Origin: Acidovorax sp. FJL06
GTDB taxonomy: Bacteria; Pseudomonadota; Gammaproteobacteria; Burkholderiales; Burkholderiaceae_C
DNA length: 64,000 bases
Assembly: GCF_003852545.1 (NCBI RefSeq)
Contig: NZ_QAJR01000003.1
Coordinates: 227,308 to 291,307, forward strand
Reading direction: 5' to 3'
Part shown: positions 8,799 to 22,966 of the stretch, piece by piece
Numbering within the stretch: the first letter of the stretch is position 1
Layout of the letters: each line of letters starts with the position of its first letter
The notes under the pieces: model-generated
The model's database searches: none
The model's input: only the letters and a program-made list of their open reading frames with translations
What the model was told of the DNA's origin: nothing
Made by a program: the position numbers and the translations under genes

Positions 8799-10081
8799 GC
8801 TGTTACTCGCTCGATGTCGGCACCAATGCCGCGCAGTTTGGCTTCCATGCAGTCGTAGCCGCGGTCCAGGTGGTAGATGCGGTCCACCACGGTCTCGCCG
8901 TCGGCCACCAGGCCGGCGATGACCAGGCTGGCGGAGGCGCGCAGGTCGGTGGCCATCACGGTGGCGCCCGACAGGCGGCCGGATGTGGTGGCGAGGCCTT
9001 CGATCACGGCCACCTTGCCATCGACCTGGATCTTGGCGCCCAGGCGCACCAGCTCGTTGACGTGCATGAAGCGGTTTTCAAAAATCGTCTCGGTCACCGT
9101 GGCCGTGCCCTGGGCGATGCAGTTGAGCGCCATGAACTGGGCCTGCATGTCGGTGGGGAAGCCGGGGTATTCGGTGGTGCGAAAGCCCTGGGCCTTGAGC
9201 GTGGCGCCGCCCGGGCTCTTCACGCGGATGCCACCTTCCACCGCCTGCACATCGGCACCGGCTTCGCGCAGCTTCTCGATCACGGCGTCGAGGTGGTCGG
9301 CGCGGCCATGGCGCAGCAGCACATCGCCGCCCGTGGCAGCCACGGCGCACAAAAAGGTGCCCGCCTCGATGCGGTCGGCCACCACGCGGTGGGTGCAGCC
9401 GTGCAGCTTGTCCACACCCTGGATGCGGATGCGGCTGGTGCCATGGCCTTCGATCTTCGCGCCCATGGCGATCAGCATCTCGGCCAGGTCCGAGATCTCG
9501 GGCTCTTGCGCGGCGTTTTCGAGCACCGTCTCGCCCTCGGCCAGTGCAGCGGCCATGAGGAAGTTCTCGGTGCCCGTCACGGTGACCATGTCGGTGGTGA
9601 TGCGGGCGCCCTTCAGGCGCGTGGCGCCGGCGGGCAGCTTGGCGATCATGTAGCCGTGTTCGACCACGATCTCGGCGCCCATGGCGGCCAGGCCCTTGAT
9701 GTGCTGGTCCACCGGGCGCGAGCCGATGGCACAGCCACCGGGCAGCGACACCGTGGCCTCGCCAAAGCGCGCCAGCAGCGGGCCCAGGGCCAGCACCGAG
9801 GCGCGCATGGTCTTGACCAGTTCGTAGGGGGCTTCGGGCGTGTTGAGCGCACCGGCGTCGATGCGCACAGTGCCATCGTCGGCGCGCTCTGCGGTCACAC
9901 CCATGTTGCGGATGAGCTTGAGCATGGTGCTCACATCCTGCAGCTGGGGCACGTTGAGCAGGGTCACGGGCTCGGCCGTGAGCAGCGCCGCGCACAACTC
10001 CGGCAAGGCGGCGTTCTTGGCGCCGGACACCAGCACCTCGCCTTGCAAGCTGCGTCCGCCGCGAATCAGGAGTTTGTCCAT
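8795..10081 (-). CDS. murA: MurA, UDP-N-acetylglucosamine 1-carboxyvinyltransferase
   Basis: A 428-residue enolpyruvyl transferase, the first committed step of peptidoglycan synthesis in the cytoplasm and the fosfomycin target. The catalytic cysteine is Cys117 in [18 protein letters not shown]. Lys22 in GAKNAALP and the C-terminal [13 protein letters not shown] are also characteristic. It lies between ibaG and hisG as in many Burkholderiales. The Shine-Dalgarno is weak, and the 90-bp upstream gap holds a dispersed-repeat copy. Confidence 0.97.
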   Translation of the reverse strand: MDKLLIRGGRSLQGEVLVSGAKNAALPELCAALLTAEPVTLLNVPQLQDVSTMLKLIRNMGVTAERADDGTVRIDAGALNTPEAPYELVKTMRASVLALGPLLARFGEATVSLPGGCAIGSRPVDQHIKGLAAMGAEIVVEHGYMIAKLPAGATRLKGARITTDMVTVTGTENFLMAAALAEGETVLENAAQEPEISDLAEMLIAMGAKIEGHGTSRIRIQGVDKLHGCTHRVVADRIEAGTFLCAVAATGGDVLLRHGRADHLDAVIEKLREAGADVQAVEGGIRVKSPGGATLKAQGFRTTEYPGFPTDMQAQFMALNCIAQGTATVTETIFENRFMHVNELVRLGAKIQVDGKVAVIEGLATTSGRLSGATVMATDLRASASLVIAGLVADGETVVDRIYHLDRGYDCMEAKLRGIGADIERVTA

Positions 10082-10110
10082 GTCAGGTAACCAGAATATG
10101 AATAAAACAA

Positions 10111-10148
10111 GCCCTAGCGCCCGTCCATCAAGCGCAAGAAGCTATCAA
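10111..10148 (+). repeat. Dispersed AGCGCTT/AGCTAT repeat, copy 3
   Basis: It reads CCTAGCGCCCGTCCATCAAG then CGCAAGAAGCTATCAATAAG, and is almost identical to the copy at 55703-55745. It occupies the murA-ibaG gap. Confidence 0.75.
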
Positions 10149-10171
10149 TAAGTGAGTATCAGGCCCACGCC

Positions 10172-10414
10172 TCAGGGCGCCTGCGCCGCCCACTCGGCGG
10201 GGGTGAAGGTCTTCATCGACAGCGCATGCACTTCGTCGGTGTGCATTTTCGCGCCCAGCGTGGCGTACACGCGCTGGTGGCGCTGGATGGCGCGCTTGCC
10301 CTCGAACTCGGCCGAAACGATGGTGGCGTACCAGTGGCGGCCATCGCCTTCGAGCGTGATGTGTTCGCAGGCCAGGCCGGCGGCGATGAGGTCTTTGAGT
10401 TGGTCAGCGGTCAT
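10172..10414 (-). CDS. ibaG: IbaG/BolA-family protein
   Basis: An 80-residue BolA-like protein (YrbA/IbaG), a partner of monothiol glutaredoxins in iron-sulfur cluster handling. The core RHWYATIVSAEFEGKRAIQR, followed by HQRVYATLG and HALSMKTFTPAEW, matches the family; the His in HALSMKT is the usual cluster ligand position. The start MTADQLKDLI lies one base past the stop of the ABC permease. The location between yadH and murA is conserved in many betaproteobacteria. Confidence 0.92.
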   Translation of the reverse strand: MTADQLKDLIAAGLACEHITLEGDGRHWYATIVSAEFEGKRAIQRHQRVYATLGAKMHTDEVHALSMKTFTPAEWAAQAP

Positions 10415-10415
10415 G

Positions 10416-11171
10416 TCAATTTCTAATCTTGTAGCCGGTACGCAAGAGGTGCACGGCCAGTGCACTGACGGCCAGCCAGGCGATGCCCACGATGCCCAGG
10501 CTGAGCCAGGGCGAGGTGTCGCTCTGGCCAAAGAAGCCGTAGCGGAAGCCGTCGATCATGTAGAAGAACGGGTTGAGGTGGCTCACGGCCTGCCAGAACG
10601 GCGGCAGCGACTGGATCGAATAGAACACGCCCGACAGGAAGGTCATGGGCACGATGATGAAGTTCTGGAACGCGGCCATCTGGTCGAACTTGTCGGCCCA
10701 CAGGCCTGCAATCAGCCCCAGCGTGGCCAGCAGCGCCGCGCCCAGCAAGGCAAACGCCACAATCCACAGCGGCGCCGCAAACTCCGGCCGCGCAAACGCC
10801 AGGGTGACGATGAACACCCCCAGGCCCACCACCAGCCCGCGCACCACGGACGAGCCCACGTAGGCCACAAACCAGGCCCAGTGCGACAGCGGCGTGAGCA
10901 GCACAAACACCAGGCTGCCCATGATCTTGCTCTGGATCAGGCTCGATGAGCTGTTGGCGAAGGCGTTCTGCAGCACGCTCATCATCACCAGGCCGGGCAC
11001 CAGGAACGCGGTGTAGCTGATGCGGTCGTAGACCTTGACGTGGTCTTCGAGCACATGGCCGAAGATCAGCAGGTACAGCACAGCGGTGAGCACCGGGGCG
11101 GCGACGGTCTGGAAGCTGACCTTCCAGAACCGCAAAACTTCTTTATAAAAAAGCGTCTGCCAGCCCGTCAT
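10416..11171 (-). CDS. yadH: ABC-2 type transporter permease (YadH-like)
   Basis: A 251-residue inner-membrane permease with about six hydrophobic segments (near residues 25-40, 58-75, 105-130, 135-160, 170-190, 225-245). ABC-2 signature stretches are NSSSSLIQSKIMGSLVFVL and NFIIVPMTFLSGVFYSIQ. Its ATG overlaps the stop of the ATPase gene by 4 bp. The substrate is unknown. The fixed position after the mla genes suggests an envelope function, but that is inference. Confidence 0.92.
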   Translation of the reverse strand: MTGWQTLFYKEVLRFWKVSFQTVAAPVLTAVLYLLIFGHVLEDHVKVYDRISYTAFLVPGLVMMSVLQNAFANSSSSLIQSKIMGSLVFVLLTPLSHWAWFVAYVGSSVVRGLVVGLGVFIVTLAFARPEFAAPLWIVAFALLGAALLATLGLIAGLWADKFDQMAAFQNFIIVPMTFLSGVFYSIQSLPPFWQAVSHLNPFFYMIDGFRYGFFGQSDTSPWLSLGIVGIAWLAVSALAVHLLRTGYKIRN

Positions 11172-12106
11172 AGCGCGACCTCGGACAAGGGGATATTAGA
11201 AGCCGAGGTACCCGACATCACCTGCAGGAACACGTCTTCCAGGTCGGGCCGCCGAATTTCCATGTCCTGCACATCGACGCCCGCAACGCGCAACGCGGCC
11301 AGGTGGTTCTCGATCTCAGCGGCGTCGTGCGCAGGCAATTGCACGATGCGGCCCGTGACCCGCGCCGCAGCGGCCAGCGCGGGCGGCAGCGCCGCATCGG
11401 TCTTGAACTGCAGCACGCTGCCCGAGGCGGCCTGCAGCAATTCGCTGGTGCGGTTCAGCGCCACGATCTGGCCGGACTTGAGCATGGCGATGCGGCCGCA
11501 CAGCGCTTCGGCCTCTTCGAGGTAGTGCGTGGTGAGCAGCACCGTGTGCCCTTCCTTGTTCAGGCGGGCGACGAAGTGCCAGAGGGTCTGGCGCAGCTCC
11601 ACGTCCACACCGGCCGTGGGTTCGTCGAGCACGATGATGGGCGGCTTGTGCACCAGCGCCTGCGCCACCAGAACGCGGCGCTTCATGCCGCCCGAGAGCT
11701 GGCGCATGTTGGCGGTGGCCTTGTCGGCCAGGCCCAGGTTTTCGAGCAGCTCGTCGATCCAGGCCTCGTTGTTCTTCACGCCGAAATAGCCGGACTGGAT
11801 GCGCAAGGCTTCGCGCACATTGAAGAACGGGTCGAACACCAGCTCCTGCGGCACGATGCCCAGCTTGCGGCGGGCATCGGCGTAGTGGGCCTGCACATCG
11901 CTGCCTTGCACCAGCACGCGCCCGCTGGTGGCGCGCGCCAGCCCGGCGAGGATGCTGATGAGGGTGGTTTTGCCGGCGCCATTGGGGCCGAGGAGTCCGA
12001 AGAACTCGCCCTCCTCAATATCCAGGTTGACCTGGTTCAGCGCCTGAAAAGGGCCTTTGGGCGTGGCAAAGGTCTTGGAGATGGCTTGGAATGAGACTGC
12101 GGGCAT
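11168..12106 (-). CDS. yadG: ABC transporter ATP-binding protein (YadG-like)
   Basis: A 312-residue ATPase, partner of the adjacent permease. Walker A is GPNGAGKT (40-47), the signature is LSGGMKRRVLVAQAL, Walker B is IIVLDEP, and the H-loop is LLTTHYLEEAE. The ~75-residue C-terminal extension is typical of DrrA/CcmA-like exporters. The start MPAVSFQAISKTF has a weak AAGGG upstream. It is read in the same direction as mlaB, 94 bp upstream. Confidence 0.94.
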   Translation of the reverse strand: MPAVSFQAISKTFATPKGPFQALNQVNLDIEEGEFFGLLGPNGAGKTTLISILAGLARATSGRVLVQGSDVQAHYADARRKLGIVPQELVFDPFFNVREALRIQSGYFGVKNNEAWIDELLENLGLADKATANMRQLSGGMKRRVLVAQALVHKPPIIVLDEPTAGVDVELRQTLWHFVARLNKEGHTVLLTTHYLEEAEALCGRIAMLKSGQIVALNRTSELLQAASGSVLQFKTDAALPPALAAAARVTGRIVQLPAHDAAEIENHLAALRVAGVDVQDMEIRRPDLEDVFLQVMSGTSASNIPLSEVAL

Positions 12107-12200
12107 GAACCCTTGATTTTACGGCCTCGGCCTGAACCACGTCGCCGTGGGGCCGTGGGGCCGGCTGCTGCACCATGGCCCCCATCGGCGGAGCGCCTGG

Positions 12201-12488
12201 TCAGGACACGGGCGTGAGCAAGGTGCCCACACCATACAAGCCTGCCATGCCACGCAGCGCCGCAGGCAGGCCCTGCACGGCGAAGGTCTTGCCCACCGAC
12301 AGCGCCTCGCGCCGGCACTCCAGCAGCACCGCCAGCGCGGAGCTGTCAAACACCGCCATGGCGCTCGCATCCACCACCACACCGCTTTCGCGGTGCACCC
12401 GCATCCCCTGGAGCAGCATCTGCAGGCAGGCCGTGGCCTGGCGGTGGGTAAGTTCGGAGGGCAGTACCAGCATGGTGGGTTCGTTCAC
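12201..12488 (-). CDS. mlaB: MlaB-like STAS-domain protein
   Basis: A 95-residue STAS domain, the cytoplasmic subunit that regulates the MlaFEDB phospholipid transporter. It has the STAS core VVVDASAMAVFDSSALAVLL, with Ser at the usual phosphorylatable position in DSSA. It follows mlaC by 6 bp. MlaB sequences vary greatly, so the assignment rests on fold signature and operon position. Confidence 0.88.
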   Translation of the reverse strand: MNEPTMLVLPSELTHRQATACLQMLLQGMRVHRESGVVVDASAMAVFDSSALAVLLECRREALSVGKTFAVQGLPAALRGMAGLYGVGTLLTPVS

Positions 12489-12494
12489 ACCGTC

Positions 12495-13160
12495 TCAGCC
12501 CTTGGCGGTGGCGTTCGCCTTATTGCGCGCGACCAGGGTTTCGATCAGGCCGTCGATGCCCTTGGCGTTGATCTCTTGCGCAAACTGGCCCCGGTAGGTT
12601 TCCACCAGCCACACGCCCAGCACGTTCAGGTTGTAGATCTTCCAGCCAGCGCCCTCGCCGGGCGTCTTTTCCAGCCGGTAGTCGAGCTGGATGGGGTCAC
12701 CCCGGCCCACGATCTCGGTGCGCACCAGCACGTCCTTGTCCTCGGCCGCCGCGCGCAGCGGTTTGACCTGGATGGTCTGCTCGTTGACCTGCGCCAGGGC
12801 GCCGGCATAGGTGCGCACCAGCAGGACCTTGAACTCGTCCTGCAGGCGCTTTTGCTGCTCGGGCGTGGCCTGGCGCCAGCCGGGGCCCACGGCCGCAGCC
12901 GTCATGCGGCGGAAGTTGACGTTGGGCATGACGGTCTTGTCCACCAGCGCAACGACCTTGGTGAGATCGCCACCCTGGATGGCCTTGTCGGCCTTCACCG
13001 TGGTGAGCACGTCGGCAGACAGGCGCTTGATCAGCGCATCGGGCGCCTCGTCGGCCGCCAGGGCCGGCACGGACAGGCCCAGCAACAGCGCCACGCCAGC
13101 AGCCAGGCTCAGGGCGCTGCGTCCCAGGGTACGTCGGTTCATCATGTTCTTGACTTTCAT
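12495..13160 (-). CDS. mlaC: MlaC, periplasmic phospholipid carrier
   Basis: A 221-residue secreted protein with a signal peptide (RR-containing n-region, hydrophobic about 15-34, cleavage after PALA). The mature part has the MlaC/Ttg2D pattern: LIKRLSADVLTTVK, NFRRMTAAAVGPGW, VLLVRTYAGALAQ and YNLNVLGVWLVETYRGQF. MlaC shuttles phospholipids between outer-membrane MlaA and the inner-membrane MlaFEDB complex. A 137-bp gap separates it from mlaA. Confidence 0.95.
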   Translation of the reverse strand: MKVKNMMNRRTLGRSALSLAAGVALLLGLSVPALAADEAPDALIKRLSADVLTTVKADKAIQGGDLTKVVALVDKTVMPNVNFRRMTAAAVGPGWRQATPEQQKRLQDEFKVLLVRTYAGALAQVNEQTIQVKPLRAAAEDKDVLVRTEIVGRGDPIQLDYRLEKTPGEGAGWKIYNLNVLGVWLVETYRGQFAQEINAKGIDGLIETLVARNKANATAKG

Positions 13161-13297
13161 CGGTGCGGGCTGGTGCCCGTCAAATCATTGTGGTGGCCCC
13201 GGCTGCGCGCCATGCGTCGCAGCCGTTGCGGGTTGCAAGCAAGTGCAACAGGCCGCACGGGCCGGTGGGCAATCAACCGCCCGGCACCACCACGAAC

Positions 13298-14089
13298 TCA
13301 GCGAGGTGGCTCTTCCGGCAGCACGCCGTCATTGGAGTTGCCGTCATCCTTGCCGTCCGCGTTGTGCATTTCGCCCGCCTGGCTGCGCACCTGCAGGAAC
13401 ACGTCCCGCGTGAAGCTGTACTTGTCCAACGCCGCACTGTCGAGCACCGAGCCCGCCCGCAGCAGGTTGGAACGCACCTCCACCGCACGCAGCACATACA
13501 GCGAGTTGCGGGCCGACACCGGGTCCACGTAGCTCACGGCATTGCCTTTCATGTCCACCGGCAGCGCCACCGTGTCGCGCACGGTGGACGGCCCCAGAAT
13601 GGGCAGCACCAGGTACGGGCCCGTGCCCACCCCCCAGCGCCCCAGGGTCAGGCCAAAGTCCTGCTTGTAGCGGTCAATGCCCAGCTCGCTCGCGATGTCC
13701 AGCACCCCCCCCAGGCCCATGAAGGTGTTCACGTTCACCCGCATGAAGCTGGATGCGGCCGCCTCGCCCCGCAGTTGCAGCACGTTGTTCACAAACGACC
13801 AGACATCGCCAATGTTGGCAAAGAAGTTGCTGACCCCGGTGCGCACCGGCGCCGGCGTGACCTCCTTGTAGGCCGTGGCCACCGGCTTGAGCACCATGGA
13901 ATCCACATGCTCATTGAAGTTGGTCATGCTGCGGTTGTAGGACTCCAAAGGGTCCCGAGGGTCGGGGTTGGCCACCGTGGCACAGCCCGTCAGCAGCGCT
14001 GCGCCCAGCAAAAGCCCCGGGCCCAGGCGCCCAGCCAAAGCCCCGCGTGCTGCGTGGGGGGGCGGGGTTGTATCGTGAGAGTTCGTCAT
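13298..14089 (-). CDS. mlaA: MlaA (VacJ), outer-membrane phospholipid-asymmetry lipoprotein
   Basis: A 263-residue lipoprotein with lipobox LLTGC (lipidated Cys36). MlaA motifs are DPLESYNRSMTNFNEHVD, VRTGVSNFFANIGDVWSFVN, LGRWGVGTGPYLVLPILGPS and DPVSARNSLYVL. MlaA removes mislocalised phospholipids from the outer leaflet. Here it is encoded inside the mla operon, as in many betaproteobacteria but unlike E. coli. Its ATG overlaps the mlaD stop by 4 bp. Confidence 0.96.
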   Translation of the reverse strand: MTNSHDTTPPPHAARGALAGRLGPGLLLGAALLTGCATVANPDPRDPLESYNRSMTNFNEHVDSMVLKPVATAYKEVTPAPVRTGVSNFFANIGDVWSFVNNVLQLRGEAAASSFMRVNVNTFMGLGGVLDIASELGIDRYKQDFGLTLGRWGVGTGPYLVLPILGPSTVRDTVALPVDMKGNAVSYVDPVSARNSLYVLRAVEVRSNLLRAGSVLDSAALDKYSFTRDVFLQVRSQAGEMHNADGKDDGNSNDGVLPEEPPR

Positions 14090-14574
14090 TTTTTGCCACC
14101 TGTCCCAGCAGGTTTGCCGCCGTCTTCGGCCTTGCTGTAAAGAAATTGTCCGATGAGGTTTTCGAGCACCACGGCCGACTGGGTTGCCGTGACCATGTCG
14201 CCCGCTGCCAGGTTCTTTTCGTCCGCTCCCGCCTCGATGCCGATGTACTGCTCACCCAGCAGGCCGCTGGTGAGGATCTTGAGCGAGCTGTCCTTGGGGA
14301 AGGCATAGCGGTCTTCCATCGCCAGGGTGACCCGCGCCTGGAAGGTCTTGTCGTCGAAGGTGATGGCCTCCACACGCCCCACCACCACGCCGGCGCTGCG
14401 CACCGCCGCCTGGGGCTTGAGGCCGCCGATGTTGTCAAAACGGGCCGTGATGCGGTAGCCCGACTGGAACTTGAGGCTCAACAGGTTGGCCGACTGCAGT
14501 GCCAGAAACACCAGCGCCACCGTACCGAGCATCACGAAGAGCCCCACCCAGAGATCGTTTTTGGATCGTTGCAT
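14086..14574 (-). CDS. mlaD: MlaD, MCE-domain periplasmic ring subunit
   Basis: A 162-residue protein with one N-terminal membrane helix (about 9-28) and one MCE domain (about 38-115: YRITARFDNIGGLKPQAAVR, GVVVGRVEAI). The conserved GLLGEQYIGIE follows. It forms the hexameric lipid-conducting ring of MlaFEDB. The C-terminal tail is Gly/Lys rich. It starts 36 bp after the mlaE stop. Confidence 0.95.
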   Translation of the reverse strand: MQRSKNDLWVGLFVMLGTVALVFLALQSANLLSLKFQSGYRITARFDNIGGLKPQAAVRSAGVVVGRVEAITFDDKTFQARVTLAMEDRYAFPKDSSLKILTSGLLGEQYIGIEAGADEKNLAAGDMVTATQSAVVLENLIGQFLYSKAEDGGKPAGTGGKK

Positions 14575-14610
14575 TGTCTTGGATTCCTTCCTGCGCCGGC
14601 TTTGCCCGCG

Positions 14611-15393
14611 TCAGATACTGAACATCAGGGCCGTGAGCACGAAGTCCAGCGCCAACACCGCCAGGGACGCCATGACCACCGTGCGCGTGGTGGCACGCGA
14701 CACGCCCTCGGGCGTGGGCTTGGCCACATAGCCTTGCAACAGTGCCACAAAGGTCACGGTAAAGCCGAAGACCACGCTTTTGAGCACGCCGTTGCCCAGG
14801 TCTTTCCAGACATCGACCCCGCCCTGCATCTGGCTCCAGAAGGCCCCGGGGTCGATGCCGATCATGAGCACGCCCACCACCCAGCCACCGATGACCCCCA
14901 CCGCGCTGAACACGGCCGCCAGCAGGGGCATGGTGATCACCCCAGCCCAGAAGCGCGGCGCCAGGATGCGCTGCACCGGGTCCACGGCCATCATTTCCAT
15001 CGCGCTGAGCTGCTCGCCCGCGCGCATCAACCCAATTTCAGCCGTGAGCGAGGTGCCCGCGCGGCCCGCAAACAGCAGCGCCGTGACCACCGGCCCCAGC
15101 TCGCGCACCAGGCTCAACGCCACCAGCAGGCCCAACGCCTCCGACGAGCCATAGCGTTGCAGCGTGTAGTAGCCCTGCAGCCCCAGCACAAAGCCCACGA
15201 ACAGGCCCGACACTGCAATGATGGCCAGCGAGTAGTTGCCCAGAAAATGGATCTGGTCGCGCACCAGCCCGGGCCGCAGAAAGGTCGCCCCGGCCAGCCG
15301 CAGCAACCGCACGAACAAGCGCGCGCCCAGTCCGATGTCCGCCAGTTGCTGGCGCACCGCAAAGCCGACATCCGAAGGCCTGTACCAGCTCAC
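14611..15393 (-). CDS. mlaE: MlaE, phospholipid ABC transporter permease
   Basis: A 260-residue MlaE/Ttg2B-family permease with several hydrophobic segments. The family signature [20 protein letters not shown] is followed by [18 protein letters not shown], and [20 protein letters not shown] is also diagnostic. Its start overlaps the mlaF stop by 4 bp (15390-15393). Confidence 0.96.
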   Translation of the reverse strand: MSWYRPSDVGFAVRQQLADIGLGARLFVRLLRLAGATFLRPGLVRDQIHFLGNYSLAIIAVSGLFVGFVLGLQGYYTLQRYGSSEALGLLVALSLVRELGPVVTALLFAGRAGTSLTAEIGLMRAGEQLSAMEMMAVDPVQRILAPRFWAGVITMPLLAAVFSAVGVIGGWVVGVLMIGIDPGAFWSQMQGGVDVWKDLGNGVLKSVVFGFTVTFVALLQGYVAKPTPEGVSRATTRTVVMASLAVLALDFVLTALMFSI

Positions 15394-16208
15394 GATGTGC
15401 GCCCCCCTGCCGGCCCGAAGTCCTCCGCCGGCTCCGGGGAGGGGTAATGGAACGGCACCGGCCCCGCAGGCAAGGCATTCACGAACTGGTGCACCAGCGG
15501 ATCGCGGCTGGCGCGCACCTCCTCAGGGGTGCCCTGGGCGGCAACCACGCCCTCGCCCAGAATGATCACGTGGTCCGCGAGCCGGAAGGTTTCTTCCAGA
15601 TCGTGCGAGACGATGATGCTGGTCAGGCCCATGGCGTCGTTGAGCTGGCGGATCAATTGGGCCGCCGTGCCGAGCGAAATCGGGTCCAGGCCCGCAAAGG
15701 GCTCGTCGTACATGACCAGCTCCGGGTCCAGCACAATCGCGCGGGCCAGCGCCACGCGGCGGGCCATGCCACCGGAAATCTGGCTCGGCATCAGGTCGCG
15801 TGCGCCGCGCAGGCCCACCGCATGCAGCTTCATCAGCACCACGTCGCGGACCAGGGCTTCGGACAGGTCGGTGTGCTCGCGCAGCGGAAACGCCACGTTT
15901 TCGAACACGCTGAGGTCGGTGAACAGCGCCCCGAACTGGAACAACATGCCCATGCGCCGGCGCGCCGCGTACAGGGCCGCAACATCCATGCGCCCCACAT
16001 CCTGGCCATCGAACAGCACCTGGCCGCTCTGGGCTTGCTGCTGCCCGCCAATCAGGCGCAGCACCGTGGTCTTGCCGCCGCCCGACGCCCCCATGAGCGC
16101 CGTGACCTTGCCGCGCGGCACCGCCAGGCTCACGTCGCGCAGGATGGCACGGTCACCGTACGAGAAGGTGACGCTGCGCAGTTCGGCGAGGAAGGACGGT
16201 TCGGGCAT
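15390..16208 (-). CDS. mlaF: MlaF, phospholipid ABC transporter ATPase
   Basis: A 272-residue ATPase and first gene of the mla operon. Walker A is GASGGGKT (about 40-47), the signature [15 protein letters not shown], Walker [14 protein letters not shown], and the switch His lies in [11 protein letters not shown]. The start [18 protein letters not shown] was chosen because family homology begins there; the frame continues upstream for 34 codons without such homology. Genes from here to hisA all run the same way. Confidence 0.95.
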   Translation of the reverse strand: MPEPSFLAELRSVTFSYGDRAILRDVSLAVPRGKVTALMGASGGGKTTVLRLIGGQQQAQSGQVLFDGQDVGRMDVAALYAARRRMGMLFQFGALFTDLSVFENVAFPLREHTDLSEALVRDVVLMKLHAVGLRGARDLMPSQISGGMARRVALARAIVLDPELVMYDEPFAGLDPISLGTAAQLIRQLNDAMGLTSIIVSHDLEETFRLADHVIILGEGVVAAQGTPEEVRASRDPLVHQFVNALPAGPVPFHYPSPEPAEDFGPAGGRTS

Positions 16209-16477
16209 GCAAGGACAAGGGTTGTGGAAATCCGGGGCCCACCCACAAGGCACCCAGCGCGCGCCACAGGGAAGCGCGCCGCGATGGTAGCCGAAGACAC
16301 AAACATACATTCACGCATGTTTGTAAAAAAGGGCACGAAGCGCGGGGCGCGCGGTGCACCAGAAGTCGAGGCAAGCCCGGATTGACAGGACTCCCGATTG
16401 TGCCAACAAAGCGCCAGAGCCGCCGGACCCGTGGTTTTGCCTTGCCAGGCCAGCGCAAGCCCCACAGCACACACCCC
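16209..16477. other. Intergenic region upstream of mlaF with an ACAAACAT inverted repeat
   Basis: No gene is supported here. It should hold the mla promoter. ACAAACAT (16299-16306) and ATGTTTGT (16317-16324) form a perfect 8-bp inverted repeat with a 10-bp spacer. On the minus strand this overlaps TTTACA, which could serve as a -35 element, but no convincing -10 follows. The rest (16330-16477) shows nothing further. Confidence 0.4.
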
Positions 16478-16508
16478 AAAAAAAGCGGCGCCCGCAGGCG
16501 CCGCTTTT
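16478..16508 (-). terminator. Rho-independent terminator after gltD
   Basis: AAAAGCGGCGCC (16481-16492) and GGCGCCGCTTTT (16497-16508) form a perfect 12-bp stem with loop CGCA. On the minus strand it is followed by a run of seven Ts. It lies 22 bp past the gltD stop. Confidence 0.9.
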
Positions 16509-16530
16509 GCTCGAACCCAGCCGCTGGTGA

Positions 16531-18009
16531 TCAGCGGGGCAGGTCCGAGTAGCCCATCAGGAACTCGTCCACCGAGCGCGCAGCCTGGCGGCCTTCGCGG
16601 ATGGCCCAGACCACCAGCGACTGGCCCCGGCGGATGTCGCCAGCCGCAAACACCTTGGGCACGCTGGTGGCATAGCCGCCGTCGAACTCGGTGCTGGCGC
16701 GGGCATTGCCACGGGCATCCTTGTCCACGCCAAAGGCGTCGAGCACGGCGGCCACGGGGCTCACAAAGCCCATGGCCAACAACACCAGGTCGGCCTGGTA
16801 GTGCTTTTCGGTGCCAGGGATCTCGACCAGCTTGCCGTCCTTGAACTCCACCTGCACGGTGGTCAGGCTCTTGACCTTGCCCTTTTCACCCGTGAACTCC
16901 TTGGTGGAGATCGCGAACTCACGCACACAGCCTTCGTCGTGGCTGGAACTGGTGCGCAGCTTGAGCGGCCAGTAAGGCCAGGTCAGGGGGCGGTTTTCCA
17001 CCTCGGGAGGCTGGGGCATCACCTCGAACTGGGTCACGCTGGCCGCGCCATGGCGGTTGCTGGTGCCCACACAGTCGCTGCCGGTGTCGCCGCCACCGAT
17101 CACGATGACATGCTTGCCCGTGGCCAGGATCTGGCCCTTGAGCTTATCGCCTGCATTGACCTTGTTCTGCTGGGGCAGGAACTCCATGGCGAAGTGAATG
17201 CCGTCGAGGTCGCGGCCGGGCACTGGCAGGTCGCGCGATTGCTCGGCGCCGCCGGTCAGCAGCACGGCGTCGAACTCCTTGTGGAGCTGCTCGGGCGTGA
17301 TGGTTTCCTTGGCCCAGTTGGTGACCTTGGAGTCCTTGCCCAGGCCGTCCTTGGCTGCGCCCACGAACACGCTGGTGCGGATGACCACGCCTTCGGCTTC
17401 GAGCTGCTTGACGCGGCGGTCGATGTGCGACTTCTCCATCTTGAAGTCAGGAATGCCGTAGCGCAGCAGGCCGCCCACGCGGTCGTTCTTCTCGAACAGC
17501 GTGACGCTGTGGCCTGCGCGTGCGAGCTGCTGGGCTGCGGCCATGCCGGCGGGGCCCGAGCCCACCACAGCGACCTTCTTGCCCGTCTGGTGCTTGGCAG
17601 GGCGGGGCTTGACCCAGCCTTCGTCCCAGGCGCGGTCGATGATGGCGTGCTCGATGGACTTGATGCCCACGGCGTCGTCATTCACGTTGAGCACGCAGGC
17701 CGCCTCGCAGGGGGCGGGGCAGATGCGGCCCGTGAACTCGGGGAAGTTGTTGGTGCTGTGCAGCACCTCGATCGCGCTCTTCCAGTCCTGGTGGTACACC
17801 AGATCGTTGAAGTCCGGAATGATGTTGTTGACCGGGCAGCCGTTGTTGCAGAACGGCGTGCCGCAGTCCATGCAGCGCGCGCCTTGCACCTTGGCCTGGG
17901 CGCTATCGAGCCCGATGACAAATTCCTTGTAGTGCTTCAAGCGCTCGGGCACGGGCTTGTAGCCCTCTTCGATGCGCTCGTATTCCATGAAGCCGGTAGT
18001 TTTTCCCAT
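16531..18009 (-). CDS. gltD: GltD, glutamate synthase small subunit
   Basis: A 492-residue NADPH-dependent beta subunit of glutamate synthase. The N-terminal part carries the cysteines of two [4Fe-4S] clusters ([17 protein letters not shown] and CPAPCEAAC). A FAD-binding [18 protein letters not shown] (about 152-170) and an NADPH-binding [13 protein letters not shown] follow. It passes electrons to GltB. AAGGA lies 8 bp before the ATG, and the gene follows gltB after 48 bp, so the two form an operon. Confidence 0.97.
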   Translation of the reverse strand: MGKTTGFMEYERIEEGYKPVPERLKHYKEFVIGLDSAQAKVQGARCMDCGTPFCNNGCPVNNIIPDFNDLVYHQDWKSAIEVLHSTNNFPEFTGRICPAPCEAACVLNVNDDAVGIKSIEHAIIDRAWDEGWVKPRPAKHQTGKKVAVVGSGPAGMAAAQQLARAGHSVTLFEKNDRVGGLLRYGIPDFKMEKSHIDRRVKQLEAEGVVIRTSVFVGAAKDGLGKDSKVTNWAKETITPEQLHKEFDAVLLTGGAEQSRDLPVPGRDLDGIHFAMEFLPQQNKVNAGDKLKGQILATGKHVIVIGGGDTGSDCVGTSNRHGAASVTQFEVMPQPPEVENRPLTWPYWPLKLRTSSSHDEGCVREFAISTKEFTGEKGKVKSLTTVQVEFKDGKLVEIPGTEKHYQADLVLLAMGFVSPVAAVLDAFGVDKDARGNARASTEFDGGYATSVPKVFAAGDIRRGQSLVVWAIREGRQAARSVDEFLMGYSDLPR

Positions 18010-18057
18010 GACGGTGTCCTTGTTTATGAATGCTGTGCGAAGGTGGACGGCACTGCC

Positions 18058-22791
<4,734 letters not shown>

Positions 22792-22861
22792 GGCGCACTC
22801 CTCATATTTTTCGCAGGGAGTGGAAGATTAGTGCATTGCAACATGGTTTGGCAAGCAGATT

Positions 22862-22882
22862 AATTAGGGTCAGATTCTTATT
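22862..22882. repeat. Left flanking motif of the REP-type transposase
   Basis: AATTAGGGTCAGATTCTTAT lies 85 bp beyond the transposase stop. The opposite flank carries a GACCCGTCCCCAATTTT motif, roughly its reverse complement at the GGGTC/GACCC core. Such paired motifs commonly flank these solitary transposases; recognition is inferred. Confidence 0.4.
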
Positions 22883-22966
22883 AATAACCAAGCATCTCAG
22901 TTTGATACTTTATTGGGGACATATTAAATTTGATAGCAAAACATCAATACGGCTGAGCCCGGTGAC

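Noticed and set aside
16299-16324. Full sigma-70 promoter at the ACAAACAT repeat
   Set aside because: TTTACA on the minus strand has no good -10 at 16-18 bp. It is kept only as an inverted repeat.
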